Assembly (NCBI GenBank): GCA_027079895.1
Contig: JALWUZ010000428.1
Location: 1 to 16,740, forward strand
Direction of reading: 5' to 3'
DNA from: Anaerolineae bacterium
GTDB taxonomy: Bacteria; Chloroflexota; Anaerolineae; B4-G1
Length of the DNA stretch: 16,740 bases
Below are positions 7,437 through 14,798 of the stretch, piece after piece. The notes under the pieces were generated by a model that was given only the letters and a program-made list of their open reading frames with translations, had not been told where the DNA came from and did not search any database. The first letter of the stretch is position 1, and each line of letters begins with the position of its first letter. The position numbers and the translations under genes are program-made.

Positions 7437-7486
7437 GGGCGACCGCGAAGGCCGCGCCCATACGGGCGACCGCGAGGGTCGCGCCC
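7437..7486. repeat. Two tandem 23-base imperfect palindromes between moaD and moaE
   Basis: Units at 7437-7459 and 7464-7486 are separated by ATAC and differ at only two positions. Each begins GGGCGACCGCGA and ends CGCGCCC, and folds back on itself: in the second unit GGGCGACC can pair with GGTCGC-CCC with one bulged base. The last base of the second unit coincides with the edge of the moaD stop codon. The pair fills most of the 72-base gap before moaE. It could be an intergenic repeat, an RNA hairpin affecting the moaD/moaE ratio, or both. Confidence 0.75.
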
Positions 7487-7752
7487 TACCCGCCGCCGAC
7501 GGGCGGCAGGCAGGCGACCTCGTCGCCGTCGTGCAACTCGGCGTGCATGCCGGCGTAGGCCCGGTTCACCGCCACGCTGAGGAAACGGGTGTAGGGGCGC
7601 AAGGCCGGGTATCGCTCCGTCAGCAACTTGAGCAACTCGTCCACCGTCGCCCCGGCGGGCAGGGAGACCGTCACCTCGTTGGTCCCCAGGGCTTCGCGGG
7701 GCGCGGCGAAGAATTTGACCCGTATGTTGATCGTCCCGCGTTCACCGTTCAT
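7486..7752 (-). CDS. moaD: Molybdopterin synthase sulfur carrier subunit MoaD
   Basis: The 88-residue ubiquitin-like protein ends in VGGG. The terminal Gly-Gly is the site adenylylated and thiocarboxylated before sulfur transfer to the pterin by MoaE. The core IRVKFFAAPREALG and the GATVDELLKLL helix match the family. The ATG at 7752 has GGGGAG about 10 bases upstream. A TTG at 7761 would add three residues but has no usable spacing. The start overlaps the moaC stop by 11 bases, which indicates coupled translation. An extra glycine ahead of the terminal pair is unremarkable. Confidence 0.93.
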   Translation of the reverse strand: MNGERGTINIRVKFFAAPREALGTNEVTVSLPAGATVDELLKLLTERYPALRPYTRFLSVAVNRAYAGMHAELHDGDEVACLPPVGGG

Positions 7753-8221
7753 CGCTGACAAACTCCCCGCTCTTCCCGCCGCTCTTCCGCACCAGGTGGA
7801 TGTCGCCGATGCGCATGGTCTTCTCCACCGCCTTCGCCATGTCGTAGATCGTCAGGGCGGCGACGCTGACGGCGGTCAGAGCCTCCATTTCGACGCCGGT
7901 CTTGCCCCGACAGCGCACCGTCGCGGTGATCTCGATCCGGGAGCGCGGCTCGTCAATGCGGAAGTCCACGTCCACCTTCGTCAGCAACAGCGGATGGCAG
8001 AGCGGTATCAGTTCCGGCGTGCGCTTGGCCGCCATTATACCCGCAATCTGCGCCGTTGCCAACACATCCCCCTTTGCCACGTTCCCTTCGACGATGAGGC
8101 GCAGCGTCTCCGGGCGCATAGCGATTTCTCCTTTGGCGACGGCCACCCGTTCGGTGTCCGGCTTGTGACCCACGTCCACCATGCGGACGCGGCCCTGGTC
8201 GTCTACGTGCGTGAGTTCCAT
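7742..8221 (-). CDS. moaC: Cyclic pyranopterin monophosphate synthase MoaC
   Basis: MoaC converts the MoaA product 3',8-cyclo-7,8-dihydro-GTP to cyclic pyranopterin monophosphate. The 159-residue protein carries all the expected signatures: KRTPELIPLCHPL, GKTGVEMEALTAVSVAALTIYD-like helix, and LVRKSGGKSG. Lys50, His76, Glu111, Glu113, Asp127 and Lys130 line up with the catalytic residues of E. coli MoaC (numbers there are one higher). GGAGG stands 4 bases before the ATG. It lies 40 bases after moaA and overlaps moaD. Confidence 0.97.
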   Translation of the reverse strand: MELTHVDDQGRVRMVDVGHKPDTERVAVAKGEIAMRPETLRLIVEGNVAKGDVLATAQIAGIMAAKRTPELIPLCHPLLLTKVDVDFRIDEPRSRIEITATVRCRGKTGVEMEALTAVSVAALTIYDMAKAVEKTMRIGDIHLVRKSGGKSGEFVSDER

Positions 8222-8261
8222 AAGACCTCCGGTTCGATTGAGGCGGAGATGGTGCGGTGAA

Positions 8262-9257
8262 TCACCCGCCGATTTCCGACATGACCCGCTTCTCCGGCTT
8301 TTGCAGCCGGTCGAGATGGTGCTCCAGCGGCTTGACGGCGATGCCGTGCAGCAACAGATGTTTGATGTCCGCCACGCCGGCCCCGTTGCGCAAGGGAGTG
8401 CGCAGATCCACCTCCAGGTCGGAGAGGAGACAGGGCCGCAACTGCCCGTCGGCAGTGAGGCGCAGCCGGTTGCAGTGGTAGCAGAAGTGCTCGCTCACGG
8501 GAGTGATGAAACCCAGCGTCCCCCGCGCCCCCGGCAGGCGATAGCAGCGGGCCGGGCCGCTCCCGGCGGCCTTCTTGGCCGGTTCCAGTTTCCCCAGCGC
8601 GGCCTCGACCCGGCCCCGAATCTCCCGCGCGGTGACGACCCGCTCCCGCCAGCCCCCCTCGGCCAAGACGCCGTTCCCCACCGGCATCAGTTCGATGAAC
8701 CGCAGATTCCAGCCCTCCTCCATCGTCTTGCGGGCCAGTTCGACCACCTCGTCGTCGTTCATCCCCCGCATAACGACGGTGTTGATCTTGACCGGCGTCA
8801 ACCCAGCCCGGCGAGCCGCCTCCATCCCGGCCAGCACGTCCTCCAGCCGTCCCAGGCGGGTGATGGCGTGGAACCGCTCCGGACGGAGGGTGTCCAGGCT
8901 GACGTTGACCCGACGCAGTCCGGCGGCGGCCAGTTCGTCGGCGTAGTCGGCGAGGAGGATGCCGTTGGTAGTCATCGCCAGGTCGTCTATGCCGGGGATG
9001 CGGGCCAGCATGCGCACCAGTTCCACGATGCCGGGGCGGACGAGCGGCTCCCCGCCGGTGAGGCGGATTTTGCTGATGCCGATCTCCGCCGCCGCCCGGA
9101 CGATGGTCTCGATCTCCTCGTAGCGCAGAATCTCCTCGTGAGGCCGCCAGGGGACCCCCTCCGGCGGCATGCAGTAGATGCAGCGCAGGTTGCAACGGTC
9201 GGTGACGGAGATGCGCAGGTAACTGATGGGACGATTGTAAGCGTCGAGATGGGCCAT
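8262..9257 (-). CDS. moaA: GTP 3',8-cyclase MoaA
   Basis: MoaA is the radical SAM enzyme that starts molybdenum cofactor synthesis by cyclising GTP. The 331-residue protein has the SAM cluster motif CNLRCIYC (Cys22, Cys26, Cys29), a GGEPL SAM-binding motif (residues 68-72), and the C-terminal GTP-site cluster from Cys259, Cys262 and Cys276. It ends in Gly-Gly, which is needed for activity in the family. AGGAG (9263-9267) supports the ATG. The gap from the kinase gene is 21 bases, so it is likely in the same transcript as the two-component system. Confidence 0.97.
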   Translation of the reverse strand: MAHLDAYNRPISYLRISVTDRCNLRCIYCMPPEGVPWRPHEEILRYEEIETIVRAAAEIGISKIRLTGGEPLVRPGIVELVRMLARIPGIDDLAMTTNGILLADYADELAAAGLRRVNVSLDTLRPERFHAITRLGRLEDVLAGMEAARRAGLTPVKINTVVMRGMNDDEVVELARKTMEEGWNLRFIELMPVGNGVLAEGGWRERVVTAREIRGRVEAALGKLEPAKKAAGSGPARCYRLPGARGTLGFITPVSEHFCYHCNRLRLTADGQLRPCLLSDLEVDLRTPLRNGAGVADIKHLLLHGIAVKPLEHHLDRLQKPEKRVMSEIGG

Positions 9258-9278
9258 AACACTCCTTCGATGGTGATT

Positions 9279-10712
9279 TCAGGGGACGGGCTCCGTCTCC
9301 GCGGCGCGGATGGGCAGGTAGATGGTGAAAGTGCTCCCCGCCCCCGGACTGCTCTCCACTGCGATGCGCCCGCCGTGCGCGGCGACGATGTCACGGGCGA
9401 TCGAAAGCCCCAGCCCCATCCCCTGGGGGAACCGTTTGCCCGTCGAACCCCGGTAGAAGGGGGTGAAGACGCGCTCCTGCTCCTCCGGCGCGATGCCGGG
9501 GCCGGTGTCCCGCACCCGCAGCCAGACCTCCGACCCGTCCACGCCCGCGCTCAACAGCACCCGTCCGCCCGACGGGGTGTATTTGATGGCGTTGCTGACG
9601 ATGTTCCCCAACGCCTGCGCCAGCCGGTCGGGGTCAATCTCCGCCGTCGGCAGGTCGGGCGGGAAGTCGCTCTGCCAGTGCAGTTCCTTGCTGTAGGCCG
9701 CCTCCCGCCAGGGGGATAGCACCCGCGCCAGCCAGGGATAGAGCGGCGTCGGGCGGCAGTCCAGTTCCAGCGGGCCGATCGTCTGGTCGTAGAGGCGGGT
9801 CAGGTCGTCCAGGAGATGGCGCATGCGCTGCACCTCCGCTTCCATCCCCGTCAGGAGTTCCTGCCGCACGGCGGGGTCGTCTCCCGCGCCCCCGGCGAGG
9901 GCCTGAATCGCCGCCAGCAACGCCCCCAGCGGGCGGCCCAGTTCGTGCACCAGATTCGCCAGGAGCCGCTTGCGGGCCTTCTCCAGGTTTTGCAGTTTCT
10001 CCGTCAGCGTGTTGAAGGCCCGCAATAGCAGCCGGATTTCCTCCGGCCCCTGCTCCGGGAGGGTCGTCAGCGGGCGTCCGCCGGCCATTTGTGAGATGGC
10101 GAGCGTCGCCCGCCGCAGGGGGCGTTCCAGATCCATCGCCAGGAACCAGCCGATGGCGACTCCGGCGATCAGTCCGCTCACCAGGACGCCGATGATGAAG
10201 GCCCGCGTCCGTGGGAACCGCTCGTAGACGCTGGAAAGCGGGTCCGTCAGCCGGATGACCCCGGCGATCTTCCCGGCGACGTAGACCGGCACCAGCACCT
10301 CGGCGGCGCCGGTGCCGGGCTGCTCTCCGTAGTCCACCCGCACCGGCGCGCCGGTGAACAGCACCTCGCGGAAGCCGGGCACCACCATCTGCCTGCCGAT
10401 AGAGGGCCGGTCGGCCTCGTCGGTAGAGGCCAGGAGCACTCCCCGCGCGTTGAAGAGCATCACGTGGACCGGGAGCGTCTCTTCGAGGCGGGAGAGGAAG
10501 TCCTGCGCCTGGGAGGGGTCGTCCCAGATGGCGGGGTAGTCGGCGGCGATGGCGGCCACCAGCGTGGCCTGCCGCTCCAACTCTTTGGAAAACTCCGCCA
10601 GCAGGACTTGGGTTTCCAGGAGGTAAGTCAGAGTGACGCCGACCAGGGGGATAATCACCAGGAAGGGGAGCACGTGGCTCAGAATCAGCCGGACGCGGAG
10701 GGAACGGATCAC
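9279..10712 (-). CDS. Membrane sensor histidine kinase with Cache-like periplasmic domain
   Basis: A 477-residue class I kinase. It has a membrane segment at about 10-31, an extracytoplasmic region of about 138 residues that looks Cache/PAS-like (VMLFNARGVLLAST, then VLVPVYVAGKIAGVIRL), a second membrane segment (about 171-192), a HAMP linker, a HisKA dimerisation helix with His256, and an HATPase domain with N-box (Asn374), G1 (DTGPGIAPEEQERVF, 402 on) and G2 (GMGLGLSIA). The H-box reads HELGRPLG instead of HELRTPL: Glu257 is kept but the residue at His+4 is Arg260, not Thr/Asn. That position is used for phosphatase activity in HisKA kinases, so phosphatase function may be altered. It overlaps the response regulator by 4 bases. 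The signal is unknown. Confidence 0.93.
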   Translation of the reverse strand: MIRSLRVRLILSHVLPFLVIIPLVGVTLTYLLETQVLLAEFSKELERQATLVAAIAADYPAIWDDPSQAQDFLSRLEETLPVHVMLFNARGVLLASTDEADRPSIGRQMVVPGFREVLFTGAPVRVDYGEQPGTGAAEVLVPVYVAGKIAGVIRLTDPLSSVYERFPRTRAFIIGVLVSGLIAGVAIGWFLAMDLERPLRRATLAISQMAGGRPLTTLPEQGPEEIRLLLRAFNTLTEKLQNLEKARKRLLANLVHELGRPLGALLAAIQALAGGAGDDPAVRQELLTGMEAEVQRMRHLLDDLTRLYDQTIGPLELDCRPTPLYPWLARVLSPWREAAYSKELHWQSDFPPDLPTAEIDPDRLAQALGNIVSNAIKYTPSGGRVLLSAGVDGSEVWLRVRDTGPGIAPEEQERVFTPFYRGSTGKRFPQGMGLGLSIARDIVAAHGGRIAVESSPGAGSTFTIYLPIRAAETEPVP

Positions 10713-11416
10713 CGGGGGGCCTCGCTTGCCAGTTTGTACCCCACTCCCCGCACGGTGAGAATGCGGCGCGGACGGCGGGGGTCTTCCTCCAACTTCTCCC
10801 GCAGCCAGCGGATGTGGACGTAGACGACCTGGGGCTCGCCGGCGTACTCCGCCCCCCAGACCCGCGCCAGCAACTCGTCGGTGGAGACGACCCGATCGGC
10901 CTCGACTGCCAGGGCGTACAGCAAGTCGAACTCGCGGGGGGAGAGGGCGACGGGCCGCCCGGCCACAGTGACGGTGTGCGCCGCCTTGTCAATCACCAGG
11001 TCGCCGACGGTCAAGATGGTCGGTTCCGGCGGCGATGGCGTCGTCGTCGAGGAGGCGGCCCGCCGGAGCACCGCCTTGATGCGGGCCAGGAGTACGTCGG
11101 TGTCGAAGGGTTTGGTAACGTAGTCATCCGCGCCCATCTCCAAGCCGAGCACCTGATCCAGTTCACGGCGGCGGGCGGTGAGGAAGATGACCGGGACGTC
11201 GGCCATCCGGCGCAGGTCGCGCAGGGCATCGAGCCCGTCCATCCCCGGCAGCCCGATGTCGAGCAGCACCAAGTCGGGCGGGTCGAGACGGGCGAGGGCG
11301 AGCGCGTCCTCGGCCGTCGCCGCCGTGCTGACGCGGTAGTGGGCCTTTTCGAGACTGAAGGCCAGGCTGCGCCGCAAGAGGGCGTCGTCGTCTACGATGA
11401 GGATGTGTTTGGACAT
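10709..11416 (-). CDS. OmpR/PhoB-type response regulator
   Basis: A 235-residue DNA-binding response regulator. The receiver domain (about 1-120) has the acidic pocket Asp9-Asp11, phospho-acceptor Asp53, Thr80 and Lys102. The C-terminal part (about 138-230) is a winged helix of the OmpR/PhoB type: the LSPREFDLL region, then DELLARVWG and VYVHIRWLREKL and the final VRGVGYKL. The stop overlaps the kinase start (ATGA), making this a clear cognate pair. The start is 17 bases after htpG. No recognisable tandem binding-site repeat was seen upstream, so target genes cannot be stated. Confidence 0.95.
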   Translation of the reverse strand: MSKHILIVDDDALLRRSLAFSLEKAHYRVSTAATAEDALALARLDPPDLVLLDIGLPGMDGLDALRDLRRMADVPVIFLTARRRELDQVLGLEMGADDYVTKPFDTDVLLARIKAVLRRAASSTTTPSPPEPTILTVGDLVIDKAAHTVTVAGRPVALSPREFDLLYALAVEADRVVSTDELLARVWGAEYAGEPQVVYVHIRWLREKLEEDPRRPRRILTVRGVGYKLASEAPR

Positions 11417-11433
11417 TGACTGTCACTTTCGGC

Positions 11434-13293
11434 TCAACGCCTGACCGCCGCCTCCAGGAGCCTCTGGATACGCGGCACCATCTGGGACGGGTTCGGATGC
11501 AGCCCATCCAGCAGGAGCAGATTCTCGTACAACTGCTCGATGACCGCCCCGATGAGCGGGTCGCCGGGCTGCTCCGCCACCAGGTGCGCCAGGTTGCGGA
11601 TGAGCGGATGGCGCGGGTTGAGTTCCAGAATCATCGCCGGCACCTCGAAATCCTGTTCCAGCCAGCGGCGCACCCGGTCGAGGTCCCGTCCGGGGCCGGC
11701 CTCCGGCGACACCAGGCGGCACGGACTCCCGCTCAACACCTTCGACTCCCGCACCTCGGTGATGCGCTCCCCCAACACCTCCTTGAACCGCCCGGCCAGC
11801 GCGGCGAACTCGTCCGCCGAAAGCCGCTCCGCCGCCTCCTCGCCCTCCTCGGCTTCCGCGGCCTCCTCCGGCAACTCCAACTCCGGGTCGTCCACGTTCT
11901 GGAACCGCTTCCCCTCGTACTCGCCCAGGGATTGTATCATGAACCCGTCCAGGGGGTCAAGTAGATAGAGCACCTCCAGGTCGTGGGCGCGGAAGTAATC
12001 CAGATGCGGGCTACTCTCCACGGCGGCCCGGTCGCTCCCCAGGAGATAGTAGATCACCTCCTGCCCCTCCGCCATACGGCCCACGTAATCGGCCAGGGAG
12101 ACCAACTCGTCGCCGGAGCGGGAGGTGTAGAAGCGCAGCAGCGGCAGCAGGCCGTCGCGGGCGGTCGGGTCCGTCGTCACCCCGTGCTTGATGAACAAGC
12201 CGAACTCATCCCAGAAGACGCGGTAATCGTCGGGACGCTCCTCCGCCAGCGAGCGCAACGCCTTGACCACCCGCCCGGTCAACGCCTTCCGAATCTGACG
12301 GATCGCCCGGCTGCTCTGCACCGTCTCCCGCGAGATGTTGAGCGGCAGATCCTCCGAATCCACCACCCCCTCGACGAAACGCAGATGCTCCGGCAGCAAG
12401 TCCTGATTCCGCTCCTGGATGAGAATCTTCTTCGAGTAGAGCCGCAGTCCGTACTCATCCGGCAACCGCGTGAACCCCCGCTCCCGCTTGCGCGGCACGT
12501 ACAGGATGCTGTGGATGTCCACCGGCACGTCCGTTACCAGGTGGACGTGGAGCAAGGGCTTCTCGAAATCGAGCGTCAGTTGCCGGTAGAAATCCTCGTA
12601 CTCCTCCTCGGTGACCTCCTGGGGCGACTTGCGCCAGAGCGCGGTCTGCCGATTGACCACCTTGTCCCGCACGTAGATGGGGAACGAGACGTAATCGGAG
12701 TGCTTCTTGACGATCTGCTCCAACCGCCAGGCGGAGGCGAACTCGGCGGCGTCCTCCTTCAACTTGATTTCGACGGTGGTCCCGCGCGTCTCCTTGTCGG
12801 CCGGCGCGATGGTGAAATGGCTGTCGCCCCGCGAAGTCCAGCGCCAGGCCCGCGCCTCCGGCTTGTAGGAGCGGGTCGTCACCGTCACCTCGTCGGCGAC
12901 CATGAAGACGGAGTAGAAGCCGACGCCGAACTGCCCGATGATGTCGGCGGGCCGCTGTCCCTCCTCCAACTCCTTCAAAAAGGTCATCGCGCCGGAGTGG
13001 GCGATGGTGCCGAGGTTTTCGATCAACTCCTCGCAGGTCATGCCGATGCCGGTGTCGGAGACGGTCAGCGTGCGGGCCTCCTCGTCGAAATCAATGCGCA
13101 CCGCCAACTCCGCGTCCGGGTCGAGCACATCCCGATTGGTGAGCATCTCGAACTGGATACGGTGCAGGGCGTCGGAACTGTTGGAGATCAACTCCCGCAG
13201 GAAAATCTCCCGTTCGGTGTACAGGGAGTTAGCCAGGATGTTGAGCAACTGCTGTACTTCGGTGCGAAATTCCAGAGATTCTTGCTGAGCCAT
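11434..13293 (-). CDS. htpG: Molecular chaperone HtpG (Hsp90)
   Basis: The 619-residue protein is a complete bacterial Hsp90 of normal length. The N-terminal ATPase domain shows ELISNSSDAL with catalytic Glu34 and Asn38, DTGIGM with Asp80, and the GQFGVGFYSVF motif. The middle domain carries SRETVQ with Arg322, the ATP-contacting arginine. A short acidic stretch (about residues 470-490, Glu/Ala-rich) lies before the dimerisation domain. It is cytosolic and assists client folding under stress. The ATG at 13293 has AGGAGG 9 bases upstream. No CIRCE element was found in the divergent region. It is the first gene of the minus-strand run, followed 17 bases later by the response regulator. Confidence 0.97.
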   Translation of the reverse strand: MAQQESLEFRTEVQQLLNILANSLYTEREIFLRELISNSSDALHRIQFEMLTNRDVLDPDAELAVRIDFDEEARTLTVSDTGIGMTCEELIENLGTIAHSGAMTFLKELEEGQRPADIIGQFGVGFYSVFMVADEVTVTTRSYKPEARAWRWTSRGDSHFTIAPADKETRGTTVEIKLKEDAAEFASAWRLEQIVKKHSDYVSFPIYVRDKVVNRQTALWRKSPQEVTEEEYEDFYRQLTLDFEKPLLHVHLVTDVPVDIHSILYVPRKRERGFTRLPDEYGLRLYSKKILIQERNQDLLPEHLRFVEGVVDSEDLPLNISRETVQSSRAIRQIRKALTGRVVKALRSLAEERPDDYRVFWDEFGLFIKHGVTTDPTARDGLLPLLRFYTSRSGDELVSLADYVGRMAEGQEVIYYLLGSDRAAVESSPHLDYFRAHDLEVLYLLDPLDGFMIQSLGEYEGKRFQNVDDPELELPEEAAEAEEGEEAAERLSADEFAALAGRFKEVLGERITEVRESKVLSGSPCRLVSPEAGPGRDLDRVRRWLEQDFEVPAMILELNPRHPLIRNLAHLVAEQPGDPLIGAVIEQLYENLLLLDGLHPNPSQMVPRIQRLLEAAVRR

Positions 13294-13402
13294 CGTTCAC
13301 TCCCTCCTGTTGGTCTGGTTTTCGTTGGTGGTGTCGGGTTCAGTCTACCACGCTTCCGTTAGAAGGACATTAGACAAACATAAGAATTCGTTCACCGACG
13401 CA

Positions 13403-13430
13403 TTGACAACTCCCCCCAACGTGGGATAAT
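13403..13430 (+). promoter_or_regulatory. Sigma70-type promoter for mgtE
   Basis: A perfect TTGACA (13403-13408) and GATAAT (13425-13430, 5 of 6) are separated by 16 bases. Transcription would begin near 13437, only about 12 bases before the mgtE ATG. There is therefore no room for an M-box Mg2+ riboswitch. The rest of the divergent region (13294-13402) shows no promoter on the minus strand that I could defend for htpG, although it is AT-rich. Confidence 0.7.
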
Positions 13431-13448
13431 ACCGCACGGGAGCAGCCG

Positions 13449-14798
13449 ATGGAACGTGTGGAGGTCGAACCCATCCTCGAACAGGTGCGAGCAGCGATCG
13501 CGGCCCAGGACTGGGAACGCGCTGTCGCTCTAGTAGAGGCCCTCCGTCCCCCAGACCAGGCCGAGATTTTCGGCGACCTGCCCCCCGCCGAGCAAGACCA
13601 ACTTCTCCCCCACCTCGACCTGGAGGATTCCGCCGACATCCTCGAAGAATTGGAAGAGGAAGAGGCCGTCGAAGTCGCCAAGCGGCTCGACGCCAACGAA
13701 CTGGCCCGCATCCTGGACGAGATGGAGCCGGACGAGGCTGCCGACCTCGTGGGCGACCTGACGCCGGAGCGGGCGGCGGAGGCTCTGGCGGCGATGGAGG
13801 AGCCGGACGAGGTGCGCCCCCTGCTCCTCCACGCCGACGAGAGCGCGGGCGGCCTGATGACCTCCGTCAAAGTCCTCCTCCACAAAGGGATGACCGCCGA
13901 GGGAGCCATCGCCTACCTGCGGGCCGTCGCGCCGGAGTCCGACGACGTGTACTACCTCTTCGTCGTGGATCAGGACATGCGCCTGGTCGGGGTCGTCTCC
14001 CTGCGGCAACTGGTCGTCTCTCCCCCCTGGAAGCGGGTGGAGGACATTATGGACCCCGACGTCATCTACGTGCGGGCGGACACCGACCAGGAGGAGGCGG
14101 CCCGGCTGATGGCCCGTTACGACCTCCTCGCCCTCCCCGTCGTGGACGAGCACCGCCGGATGCTGGGAATCATCACCCACGACGACCTGGTGGAGGTGCT
14201 GGAGGAAGAGGCGACGGAGGACATCTACCGGCTGGGCGGCGTCTTGGATGAGAATCCCCCCGACGTGCCCATCCCCGCCGCGCTGCGCACCCGCCTCCCC
14301 TGGCTGGTGCTCAACCTGGGAACCGCGCTGGCCTCGGCGACGATCTTGAGCGCGTTCGAGAGCACCATCGCCCGCGTAGCCGTGCTGGCCGCCTTCTTCC
14401 CCATCGTCGCCGGAGTCAGCGGCAGCGCGGGCACCCAGACGCTCACCGTCACCGTGCGCGGCCTGGCCCTCGGCGAGTTGAGCCCCCGCGACGCTCTGCC
14501 GGCCATCGGGCGGGAGATGCTCATCGGCCTGGCGAACGGGGTCGCCATCGGCGGGCTGGTCGCCATCATCGCCCTCGTCTGGAAGGATACCCCGTTGCTG
14601 GGAGCGGTCGTCGGCGTTGCCACGCTGTTGAATATGATCGGGGCCGGAATCGCCGGGGCCCTCGTCCCGGTGTTGATGCAGGCCCTCAAGATTGACCCCG
14701 CGCTGGCCTCCCCGATTCTGGTGACGACGATCACCGACGCCAGCGGGTACTTCATCTACCTGGGGCTGGCGACGCTGGTCTTCACAGGATGGATATGA
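13449..14798 (+). CDS. mgtE: Mg2+ channel MgtE
   Basis: A full-length 449-residue MgtE. The N-terminal superhelical domain (about 1-130) is rich in acidic residues and has the repeated LEEL/LDEM-type helices. Two CBS domains follow (about 136-190 and 198-260), then the membrane part with five helices from about 285. FPIVAGVSGSAGTQTL (about 317-332) and ITDASGYFIYLG are the pore signatures; Asp430 matches the Mg2+-coordinating Asp432 of T. thermophilus MgtE. The cytosolic domains gate the channel with intracellular Mg2+. The Shine-Dalgarno is weak (GGGAG, 13438-13442). The stop overlaps the downstream RNase D gene. Confidence 0.97.
   Translation: MERVEVEPILEQVRAAIAAQDWERAVALVEALRPPDQAEIFGDLPPAEQDQLLPHLDLEDSADILEELEEEEAVEVAKRLDANELARILDEMEPDEAADLVGDLTPERAAEALAAMEEPDEVRPLLLHADESAGGLMTSVKVLLHKGMTAEGAIAYLRAVAPESDDVYYLFVVDQDMRLVGVVSLRQLVVSPPWKRVEDIMDPDVIYVRADTDQEEAARLMARYDLLALPVVDEHRRMLGIITHDDLVEVLEEEATEDIYRLGGVLDENPPDVPIPAALRTRLPWLVLNLGTALASATILSAFESTIARVAVLAAFFPIVAGVSGSAGTQTLTVTVRGLALGELSPRDALPAIGREMLIGLANGVAIGGLVAIIALVWKDTPLLGAVVGVATLLNMIGAGIAGALVPVLMQALKIDPALASPILVTTITDASGYFIYLGLATLVFTGWI

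Noticed and set aside
7420..7461. A longer MoaE start at 7461
   Set aside because: It would translate the first palindromic unit into MGAAFAVALLTGGA. The good ribosome binding site lies further in, next to the ATGs at 7419 and 7413.
9258..9278. A molybdenum-cofactor riboswitch ahead of moaA
   Set aside because: The gap to the kinase gene is only 21 bases, far too short for that RNA, unless it lay inside the kinase gene, for which I saw no evidence.
13294..13402. A promoter or CIRCE element for htpG on the minus strand
   Set aside because: No TTAGCACTC-type repeat is present. The candidate -35/-10 pairs on this strand have wrong spacing or poor matches.
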